DNA of 12,187 nt from Clostridia bacterium. GTDB lineage: Bacteria; Bacillota; Clostridia; Oscillospirales; CAG-272. The notes below the pieces were generated by a model that worked only from the letters and a program-made list of their open reading frames with translations, searched no databases and was not told the DNA's origin. The DNA lies in the NCBI GenBank assembly GCA_017540285.1, contig JAFYBI010000278.1:1-12187 (forward strand), in the 5' to 3' direction. How positions within the stretch are numbered: the stretch's first letter is position 1; each line of letters opens with the position of its first letter. A program made the position numbers and the translations under genes. This document shows, in pieces, positions 1 through 5,509 of this stretch.

Positions 1-42
1 CAGCACCAAGAGGCGCGGGATCTGGTTTCGTTTGGACATCAT
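1..42 (-). CDS. Start of an unidentified gene, cut by the window edge
   Basis: On the minus strand an AAGGAG ribosome binding site (complement of 44-49) precedes two in-frame ATG codons at 42-40 and 39-37. The second has the better spacing (5 bases). The visible peptide is M(M)SKRNQIPRLLVL: a basic stretch followed by hydrophobic residues, as at the start of a signal peptide or membrane segment, but far too short to identify. It lies 41 bases downstream of the 105-residue membrane protein gene on the same strand, so the two are probably co-transcribed from the promoter at 488-516. Product unknown. Confidence 0.5.
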   Translation of the reverse strand, partial: MMSKRNQIPRLLVL

Positions 43-83
43 GACTCCTTTATGTACGGCGGAGACGCGCTCCGCCCGATGCG

Positions 84-401
84 TCAGCTCTTTCGGCGCG
101 CACGCCGGATCCGCCTCCGCTCTTCGATCTTGGACAGCTTGTGCGCGAGGTAGAAGAGGAGGATCGCCGCGCCGAGGGCCAGCACCCAGAGTTCCGTGTC
201 GCATCCCATCTCGATGCGGAAAAGCTCCCTGTCCGGGTCCTTTTTGCGGTAATACACATCCTGCATTTCGAACTTCTTGCGCACGAGCAGGGGATTCTTT
301 CCGCCGAAGCGGTCGAGGATCGCCCCGCCGATCTCCCGCGTTCCCTCCGCGACGGTTTCCGCCGTCCGGACCGCGGTCCTGCCGATTTGTTTCGTATTCA
401 A
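84..401 (-). CDS. Small single-pass membrane protein of unknown function (105 aa)
   Basis: The frame opens at a TTG codon (401-399). There is an in-frame TGA three codons upstream and no in-frame ATG until residue 46, so TTG is the only start giving a full-length product. AAAGGA lies 9 bases before it. Residues 1-60 are soluble and charged. Residues about 69-88 (ELWVLALGAAILLFYLAHKL) form one membrane segment, followed by a very basic tail (KIEERRRIRRARRKS) that by the positive-inside rule should be cytoplasmic. A well-formed promoter lies 87 bases upstream of the start and a second gene begins 41 bases downstream. I do not recognise a family. That the gene is real is supported by the promoter, ribosome binding site and coherent membrane topology; function is unknown. 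Confidence 0.65.
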   Translation of the reverse strand: MNTKQIGRTAVRTAETVAEGTREIGGAILDRFGGKNPLLVRKKFEMQDVYYRKKDPDRELFRIEMGCDTELWVLALGAAILLFYLAHKLSKIEERRRIRRARRKS

Positions 402-487
402 TGCCGTTCATCCTTTCGCATGCTGATCGGTTCCGTCCATAGTATGCCGGGCGGAGAGCGGTCTCATACGGAAAGGCTTCAAATAAC

Positions 488-516
488 ATTATATCACAGG
501 TTTCCCTCCGATGCAA
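488..516 (-). promoter_or_regulatory. Sigma-A-type promoter, leftward
   Basis: On the minus strand TTGCAT (complement of 511-516) is followed after exactly 17 bases by TATAAT (complement of 488-493), a perfect -10, with a TG one base before it (TGTGATATAAT), giving an extended -10. Transcription would start near 481 and run into the 105-residue membrane protein gene after a leader of about 80 bases. Confidence 0.8.
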
Positions 517-550
517 GCAAAACTTTCCCGCATCTTTCGTTTCCTCATTC

Positions 551-588
551 TTAACGATGGATTAAGATTTCCTGAACCCTCCTTAAAT
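551..588 (+). promoter_or_regulatory. Phased TTAA direct repeats, possible OmpR/PhoB-family operator
   Basis: Hexamers TTAACG (551), TTAAGA (562), TGAACC (573) and TTAAAT (583) recur at steps of 11, 11 and 10 bases, ending 14 bases upstream of the -35 element at 603. Direct hexamers with about 11-base phasing are the known binding layout of OmpR-family response regulators (Pho boxes in Bacillus have this form). TTAA-like words are scarce in this GC-rich window. No regulator gene is present here, so the assignment is an inference. Confidence 0.35.
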
Positions 589-602
589 CCGACGGAAAGC
601 CC

Positions 603-631
603 TTGTTTCTGCGCCGCAGATGTGGTATCAT
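603..631 (+). promoter_or_regulatory. Sigma-A-type promoter of the VanZ-family gene
   Basis: TTGTTT (603-608), a 17-base spacer and TATCAT (626-631) with TG one base upstream (TGTGGTATCAT) form an extended -10 promoter. The predicted transcription start near 638 lies ahead of the ribosome binding site at 651-656. This rules out upstream ATG codons of the same frame (such as 630) as the main start of the VanZ gene. Confidence 0.75.
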
Positions 632-662
632 GTATTCAGCAGCTCACTTGAAGGAGTCCTCC

Positions 663-1250
663 ATGTCCGCCGTCGCCGCATTCGTTCCGATCCTGTTCCG
701 CGATCTCGCCGCCGCCCTGCCGCCTCTTGCCGCAGGTCTTCTCCTGCTGCACTTCCTCCTGTTCCGCGAATGGAAGAAGACGGCGCGGTATGCGGTCTTT
801 GCCCTCCTCCTCTGCGCGGTCTGGTCGGTCACCGCACCGCCGGACGTGTTTTCCGCGCATTACGCGCCGAACGTCAATCTCATCCCCTTTGTCGGGATGG
901 CGGATGCGCCGCTCGAAACGGTCCTGAACGTCCTTCTGTTCGTGCCGTTCGGGCTCCTGCTCCCGCTCCTGTGGCGGCATTTCCGCGACGGACGCTTCGC
1001 CGTCCTCTGGGGCTTCACCCTGTCGCTCGCCATCGAGCTCGGTCAGCTTTTCTCGGGCATCACGGACATCGACGATCTGATCGCCAATACCCTCGGGACC
1101 TTCCTCGGCTATCTCGTCGCCTGCGCGCTGCTCCTCCGCCGGCCCTCCCTCGCCAAAACGGACGGCACGGTGTGGGAGCGCAGCGCACTCGTCGTCCTCG
1201 TATTCTGCGTCATGTTTTTTCTCGCGCCGCTCGTCCGGCGTCTGTTCTGA
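663..1250 (+). CDS. VanZ-family membrane protein (195 aa)
   Basis: A VanZ-like integral membrane protein. VanZ gives low-level teicoplanin resistance in enterococci by an unclear mechanism; most chromosomal family members have no proven role beyond the cell envelope. The start at 663 is set by AAGGAG (651-656) six bases upstream and by the promoter at 603-631. Hydrophobic segments lie near residues 18-34, 42-58, 86-105, 113-131, 142-158 and 176-192. Family hallmarks are visible in order: NVNLIPF (70-76), the N-hhhFhPfGhhLPL block (89-102), the IELGQL motif (124-129), and TDIDDLIANTLGTFLGY (134-150). The length is usual for the family. It is monocistronic, with its own promoter, a possible response-regulator operator upstream and an intrinsic terminator downstream. 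I infer an envelope role, not proven glycopeptide resistance. Confidence 0.88.
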   Translation: MSAVAAFVPILFRDLAAALPPLAAGLLLLHFLLFREWKKTARYAVFALLLCAVWSVTAPPDVFSAHYAPNVNLIPFVGMADAPLETVLNVLLFVPFGLLLPLLWRHFRDGRFAVLWGFTLSLAIELGQLFSGITDIDDLIANTLGTFLGYLVACALLLRRPSLAKTDGTVWERSALVVLVFCVMFFLAPLVRRLF

Positions 1251-1298
1251 GGGGCGGGCGGATCCGGAAGAGAGCCTTCTCGCTTCGGATCAAAGCAG

Positions 1299-1339
1299 CA
1301 GCTCTGCCGCGGGATTGTCCCGATGGCGGAGCTGTTTTT
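1299..1339 (+). terminator. Rho-independent terminator after the VanZ-family gene
   Basis: CAGCTCTGCCG (1299-1309) pairs with TGGCGGAGCTG (1324-1334) through 11 base pairs including two G-T wobbles. An inner GGGA/TCCC stem with a TTG loop follows across a small bulge. The hairpin is followed directly by TTTTT (1335-1339). It lies 48 bases past the stop codon of the VanZ-family gene. A second imperfect hairpin at 1261-1291 precedes it but has no T tract. Confidence 0.8.
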
Positions 1340-1410
1340 GCGTCATGCCCGCAGCAGCCGGTCGCGCGGCACGGCTGATTGTTAACAAATTGTAAATTCT
1401 CTCGAACAGT

Positions 1411-1436
1411 TGAAACAAAATGCGATTTGGAACGTC
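1411..1436 (+). promoter_or_regulatory. Putative ECF-sigma promoter of the secreted-protein gene
   Basis: TGAAAC (1411-1416), 16 bases, then CGTC (1433-1436, followed by TATATA) matches the known -35/-10 pattern of Bacillus extracytoplasmic-function sigma factors of the SigW/SigM class (TGAAAC, 16-17 bases, CGTA or CGTC). Read as a sigma-A site, the overlapping TTGAAA and TATATA are 21 bases apart, which is too far. Transcription would start near 1443, leaving a leader of about 40 bases. The perfect palindrome TTGTTAACAA (1379-1388) just upstream could be an operator. Confidence 0.5.
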
Positions 1437-1485
1437 TATATAGGTGAAGGCAGAACAAGACAACAAACACCAAGGAGAAAAATAG

Positions 1486-2865
1486 ATGAAGAGAATCATC
1501 GGTTTCGTCCTCGCCGCGGTCCTGCTGCTCGCGCTGAGCGTCGCCGCCGCCGCGGTCCCGAACGGCACCATCGTCAATCACACGCTGTACACCGACATCG
1601 TCGCGCTGATCGACAACCACCCGATCCGTTCCTACAATGTCGACAACCGCACCGTCGTGGTCGCGGAGGATCTCCGTGCCTACGGATTTTACGCGATCTG
1701 GCACGCCGAGGAGCGCTGGCTCGAGGTCGTCCGCCCCGTCGTCGACGGCGAACCGCTCACCCCGGCGAGCTACCCGGACTACAAGCCCGAGGTCCCCGCC
1801 GGAAAGGTCGGCACCCCCGCGCACAACATCCTCGCGACGGACATCGTGACGACCATCGCGGGCGACAAGGTCGAGAGCTGGAACATCAACGGCGAGACCT
1901 GCATCCTCTTCCGCGATCTCGAGCGCTACGGCGAGATCGGCTTCGATCCGGAGGCGCGGCTGGCCGTGTACGAGACCATGCCCTACAAGGTCTTCGCGGG
2001 CGGACATGCCGTCGAGCAGGCCGTCCCGGAGGTTTGGCAGGTCAGCGGACAGACAACGGCGGACAGCATGACCGTCACCTTTACGGTCAACGAGGACTAT
2101 GATTCGTGGTCCGGCTTCCTCGGTACGGACAAGAGTGACGTGACCATGGACACGATCTGGAGTGCCGATACCGCCCCCGCCGCGAAGGTCACCGTCGCGT
2201 TCTATCCGGGCCTCTTCCAGCCGGGCGAATCGCTGCGCCATGACCTCTTTGACACGCTCTCCGCGCTCACGATCCCATCGGTGGCTGATACCGTCGATTT
2301 CACGAATACCACCGAGGTGCGCATCGCGGTCGGCAAAGTCTTCTGGGTGACGCTGAACGGCAAGGCCGTGAGCGGCGATCTCTTCCGGTCGCAGGGGAAC
2401 GGGCATGTGGATTTCACGTTCCTCTTTGACAAGGGCTTTGCGGTAAAGGCCGGCGACGTGATCACGGTTACCGTCTCCACGGGTGACGTCGAGCAGCTTC
2501 CGCAGACGGGCACCGTCCCGGAGAACGCGTCGGCGGAAGAGGTGCTGAACCTGTTGAAAAATCGGTTTCTCTATCACGAGGTCGAAACCGTGGAAAACGA
2601 TTACTGCTATGTGATCCGCGGGTATTTCTCCGGTACATCGAGCGGAAACGCAAATGATCTTTACGTGGTCTGCAAGACCGGGGAAATGAAAAATCTGACC
2701 GCTTCCGTCTGGCCGTATTTCCAAACCGTCGACAGCATGAAATTCGGCGATGACCCGAAGGTTCTGGTCGTTTCGGGAAAAGTCCTGTCGGCGGACAAGG
2801 AAAACCTCATTGCCTCCCGGATCGAAGTGAACATGGACACCGGAGAAACCAAAAAGCTGCCGTAA
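1486..2865 (+). CDS. Secreted protein with two stalk-like (copper amine oxidase N-like) repeats
   Basis: The start follows AAGGAG (1472-1477) by 8 bases. A signal peptide covers residues 1 to about 23 (MKR, a long hydrophobic core, then AAA), so the protein is exported. Residues 29-83 and 114-165 are a tandem duplication (TDIVALIDNHPIRSYNVDNRT against TDIVTTIAGDKVESWNINGET, each ending in a DL-x-x-YG block and a strand). They resemble the copper-amine-oxidase N-terminal/stalk domain common in clostridial surface proteins. Residues about 190-334 form a beta-rich domain I cannot name. LPQTG occurs at 338-342, but no hydrophobic segment and basic tail follow, so it is not a normal sortase signal. 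Residues 346-459 are a further small domain, and its DNA is clearly less GC-rich. A role at the cell surface is likely; ligand and activity are unknown. It is transcribed alone, between an ECF-like promoter and a terminator. Confidence 0.8.
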   Translation: MKRIIGFVLAAVLLLALSVAAAAVPNGTIVNHTLYTDIVALIDNHPIRSYNVDNRTVVVAEDLRAYGFYAIWHAEERWLEVVRPVVDGEPLTPASYPDYKPEVPAGKVGTPAHNILATDIVTTIAGDKVESWNINGETCILFRDLERYGEIGFDPEARLAVYETMPYKVFAGGHAVEQAVPEVWQVSGQTTADSMTVTFTVNEDYDSWSGFLGTDKSDVTMDTIWSADTAPAAKVTVAFYPGLFQPGESLRHDLFDTLSALTIPSVADTVDFTNTTEVRIAVGKVFWVTLNGKAVSGDLFRSQGNGHVDFTFLFDKGFAVKAGDVITVTVSTGDVEQLPQTGTVPENASAEEVLNLLKNRFLYHEVETVENDYCYVIRGYFSGTSSGNANDLYVVCKTGEMKNLTASVWPYFQTVDSMKFGDDPKVLVVSGKVLSADKENLIASRIEVNMDTGETKKLP

Positions 2866-2900
2866 CGCCCTGCGCGGTCCGCACAAACGGGGGTCCCGGC

Positions 2901-2954
2901 GATCCGGACAATATGGGGGAACAGGCCATGATGGCGTCCCCCCGATCGCGGATC
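2901..2954. repeat. Imperfect inverted repeat after the secreted-protein gene
   Basis: GATCCG (2901-2906) pairs with CGGATC (2949-2954). Inside it GGGGGA pairs with TCCCCC, and GCC with GGC, separated by internal loops. There is no T tract after it, so it is not a convincing terminator on its own. It may be an RNA structure protecting the 3' end of the message upstream of the true terminator, or a degenerate element. Confidence 0.3.
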
Positions 2955-2994
2955 TTGCGTTCCCGCTGACGCGCATGTGAAATCTCCATGTCAC

Positions 2995-3035
2995 ACACCC
3001 CCGCACCCGATCTCCCGGGCCCGCGGGGGTGTTTT
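2995..3035 (+). terminator. Rho-independent terminator of the secreted-protein gene
   Basis: ACACCCCCGC (2995-3004) and GCGGGGGTGT (3023-3032) form a perfect 10-base-pair stem with an 18-base loop, ending in TTTT (3032-3035) and a second TTTT ten bases later. It separates the secreted-protein gene from the promoter of the next operon at 3058. Confidence 0.8.
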
Positions 3036-3057
3036 CGCGGCTTTTCCCCCGCATGAC

Positions 3058-3086
3058 TTGATTCCGCGGCGAATTTGTGATATGAT
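3058..3086 (+). promoter_or_regulatory. Strong sigma-A-type promoter of the five-gene operon
   Basis: TTGATT (3058-3063), a 17-base spacer and TATGAT (3081-3086), with TG one base before the -10 (TGTGATATGAT). The predicted start near 3093 is about 24 bases before the first ATG. No operator is obvious beside it. Confidence 0.85.
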
Positions 3087-3116
3087 AGAACCAAAACCAA
3101 GCGAAAGGATTTCGAT

Positions 3117-5087
3117 ATGAAACTGCGCGGCGGATTTCCCGGTCCCATCCTCTCCGTGCCCGCCCTCGTCGTGGGGAGCGGCGCGGCGGGCCTGAACGCT
3201 GCCCTCTCCCTCGCACGGTCCCGGGGCGCGGATTTCGTCCTCCTCGTCACCGAGGGGATGAACATGGGCACCTCCCGCAACACCGGATCGGACAAGCAGA
3301 CCTATTACAAGCAGGCGACCGGCGCGAATACCCCGGACTCGCCGCGCGCGATGGCGGAGGACTACTTCGCCTGCGGCGCGATGCACGGGGACCTCGCCCT
3401 GACGGAAGCCCTCGGATCGCTCCGCGGCTTCTTCCGCCTGGTCTCGCTCGGCGTTCCCTTCCCGGCGGACCGGTGGGGCGAATACACCGGCTACCGCACC
3501 GACCACGATCCGCACCGGCGCGCGACCTCCTGCGGCCCGCTCACCTCGAAGAAGATGACGGAAGCGCTCGAAGCCGCCGTCCGCCGCGAAGGCGTTCCGA
3601 TCCTCGACGGAGTCCGCGTCTTCCGCGTGCTCACGGACGGGGGCCGGGCGGCGGGGATCGTCGGCGTCTCGGAAGCGGAGGTTTCCCCGGACAACCCGGC
3701 GGGGCTCGTCGCCGTTCTTGCGGGCGCGGTCGTGTGGGCGACGGGCGGTCCGTCCTCCGTCTATGCGGCCTCCGTCTATCCCGAGAGCCAGACCTGCGGC
3801 CTCGGCGCGCCTCTTCTCGCGGGGGCGTCCGCCTCGAATCTCACCGAAAGCCAATATGGCATCGCGTCCGCCGCGTTCCGCTGGAATCTCTCGGGATCGT
3901 ATCAGCAAGTCCTGCCGCGGTATCTTTCCCTCAGCCCGGACGGCGAGGCGCGGGAATTCCTCCCGGACGCCTTCGGAGACGCGAAAACCGCCCTCTCCGC
4001 GCAGTTCCGGAAGGGCTACGAGTGGCCGTTCGATCCGTCGAAGATCGGCGGGACGTCCCGCTCCTCCGAGGTCGATCTGGCCGTGTACCGGGAGATCCGG
4101 GCGGGCCGGCGGGTCTTCCTCGATTTCCGCGCGAATCCCGATCTCATCGAGCGGGCAGGGCTCACCCCCGATACCGTCGGCGCGGAGGCATACGAATACC
4201 TCGAAAAGAGCCGCGCCCTCGGGGAAACGCCGATCCGGCGGCTGCGGCAGATGAACGAAAAGGCGTACGCGCTCTATCTCTCCCACGGGATCGACCTCGA
4301 GAAGGAGCTGCTCGAGATTCATGTGGCCGCCCAGCACCTCAACGGCGGACTGAGCTGCGATATGTGGTACGAGAGCCCGACGCTGCGCGGCCTCTATCCG
4401 GTCGGGGAGTGCAGCGGCGTCTTCGGCATCCGGCGTCCGGGCGGCTCCGCGCTCAACTCGACGCAGGTCGGCTCGGCGCGCGCGGCGGAGAAGATCGCCG
4501 GTGAGGACCGTCCTGTCCCGGCGCTCGGCGGCACGCTCTGCGATGAGCTCGCGGATGCCGCGAAGATCGCCTCCCTGCTCGACGGAATAGACGGCGACAC
4601 CGTCGAAGCGATCCTCGCAGACCGGCATGAGGCCGGCACGCGCCACGACACCTCGGCAGCCTTCCTGCGCGACCCGGACGGCGTGAAAGCCCTGCTCCGG
4701 GACACCGCCGCATCCGTCGACCGCTTCCCGGATACCCGGCGGGCAAAGGATTTTCGCGCGCTGCGGGAGCTGCTCGTGACCTATGACACCCTCGTCACGC
4801 GGCTGGCGATGCTTTCCGCGATCGACGCCTACATCGGGGACGGCGGAAAATCCCGCGGATCGTTCCTGATCCCCGGCACGGACGGGATCGATACGGCGCA
4901 CGCCGGCCTCGTCCTCGAAACCGTCCTGACCCGCGAACACGGACACCTGACGGCACGGAACCGCTTCGTCCCCGTGCGCCCGATCCCCGAAACCGACAAC
5001 TGGTTCGAGACGGTCTACAACGAATATGACACCGGGGCGCGGTTCGGACCCGCCTCATCGGAAACGGAACAGGAGAAAATGCGATGA
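3117..5087 (+). CDS. FAD-dependent oxidoreductase, fumarate reductase/aspartate oxidase fold (656 aa)
   Basis: GAAAGGA (3103-3109) lies 7 bases before the ATG. Residues 16-31 hold the Rossmann dinucleotide fold (LVVGSGAAGLNAALSL, GxGxxG at 20-25). The substrate/flavin region includes SRNTGSDKQTYYK (53-65) and an ATGG turn (208-211) where the FAD domain resumes. Residues 402-455 carry the C-terminal flavin-binding hallmark of the succinate dehydrogenase/fumarate reductase flavoprotein family (HLNGGL, then LYPVGECSG, then RRPGGSALNSTQVGSARAA). The HPTG motif of true fumarate reductases is absent; the equivalent stretch near 240-270 reads quite differently. No Tat or Sec signal and no membrane segment are seen, so it should be cytosolic. 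No FrdB-like iron-sulfur or membrane partner is encoded nearby. I call it a flavoprotein of unknown substrate. It is the first gene of the operon, and its stop overlaps the next start (ATGA). Confidence 0.85.
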   Translation: MKLRGGFPGPILSVPALVVGSGAAGLNAALSLARSRGADFVLLVTEGMNMGTSRNTGSDKQTYYKQATGANTPDSPRAMAEDYFACGAMHGDLALTEALGSLRGFFRLVSLGVPFPADRWGEYTGYRTDHDPHRRATSCGPLTSKKMTEALEAAVRREGVPILDGVRVFRVLTDGGRAAGIVGVSEAEVSPDNPAGLVAVLAGAVVWATGGPSSVYAASVYPESQTCGLGAPLLAGASASNLTESQYGIASAAFRWNLSGSYQQVLPRYLSLSPDGEAREFLPDAFGDAKTALSAQFRKGYEWPFDPSKIGGTSRSSEVDLAVYREIRAGRRVFLDFRANPDLIERAGLTPDTVGAEAYEYLEKSRALGETPIRRLRQMNEKAYALYLSHGIDLEKELLEIHVAAQHLNGGLSCDMWYESPTLRGLYPVGECSGVFGIRRPGGSALNSTQVGSARAAEKIAGEDRPVPALGGTLCDELADAAKIASLLDGIDGDTVEAILADRHEAGTRHDTSAAFLRDPDGVKALLRDTAASVDRFPDTRRAKDFRALRELLVTYDTLVTRLAMLSAIDAYIGDGGKSRGSFLIPGTDGIDTAHAGLVLETVLTREHGHLTARNRFVPVRPIPETDNWFETVYNEYDTGARFGPASSETEQEKMR

Positions 5088-5476
5088 AGATCAAATCCGG
5101 CATCGGCTGGAAAGCCTGCTGCAACGAAGAAAAGAACGTCTACGGCGCGGAGATCGTCTTCCGGGGCTCGTGGGATCTCTATGAGATCTCCGCCGCGGTC
5201 TTCGGCAGCCTGACCGAGAACATGAACGGCAGCGACGCGGAGGTGCTCATCAGGACCGGGCGCCGTCTCTACATGCACATGAACGACGAATACAATCCGC
5301 CGACCGATGTCATCCTCGACGACGATTACGCCGTCTACTGTCAATGGATGGCGGCTCACAAGCCCGCCGGCAAGCAGTGGAGCGACGAGATGACCGACGC
5401 GGCGGTGGAGCTCTTCGAGAGCGAGAGTGCCAACCGCGAACAGCGAAGAAAGAAACGGGAAGCGCGGAAGAAATAA
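5084..5476 (+). CDS. Unrecognised 130-aa protein coupled to the flavoprotein
   Basis: The ATG shares bases with the flavoprotein stop (ATGA, 5084-5087), and AGGAG (5071-5075) lies 8 bases upstream, so translation is probably coupled. The product is soluble: a mixed alpha/beta body at about 1-110 and a highly charged, helical tail (REQRRKKREARKK). Visible features are GIGWKACCNEE near the N terminus with adjacent Cys12 and Cys13, an SWDLYEISAAVFGSL segment, and an acidic DVILDDDYAVYC block ending in Cys86. Three cysteines in this arrangement are not a ferredoxin motif, so it is not an obvious electron-transfer subunit. I do not recognise the family. Tight coupling to the flavoprotein suggests a partner or accessory subunit, but that is inference. 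Confidence 0.75.
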   Translation: MKIKSGIGWKACCNEEKNVYGAEIVFRGSWDLYEISAAVFGSLTENMNGSDAEVLIRTGRRLYMHMNDEYNPPTDVILDDDYAVYCQWMAAHKPAGKQWSDEMTDAAVELFESESANREQRRKKREARKK

Positions 5477-5509
5477 CGCCCCCGAAATCTGAACAAACGG
5501 AGCGATCCT

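Noticed and set aside
663..1250. Calling the VanZ-family gene a glycopeptide-resistance gene
   Set aside because: No vanH, vanA, vanX or vanS/R genes are present, and most chromosomal VanZ-like proteins have no shown link to resistance.
1261..1291. Hairpin GATCCG...CGGATC after the VanZ-family gene as terminator
   Set aside because: There is no T tract after it, and a much better terminator lies just downstream at 1299-1339.
2497..2511. LPQTG as a working sortase anchor
   Set aside because: It is 117 residues from the C terminus and no hydrophobic segment with a basic tail follows, so normal sorting is not possible. It is kept only as a possible relic.
1210..3216. A 668-residue open frame on the minus strand across the secreted-protein gene
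   Set aside because: It is antisense to a gene with a signal peptide, ribosome binding site, promoter and terminator. The translation is Arg/Asp/Gly-rich and shows no domain, as expected of a GC-bias artefact.
2991..4946. A 651-residue open frame on the minus strand opposite the flavoprotein
   Set aside because: It runs antisense to clear FAD-binding motifs, has a low-complexity Arg/Glu/Gly composition and lacks a ribosome binding site.
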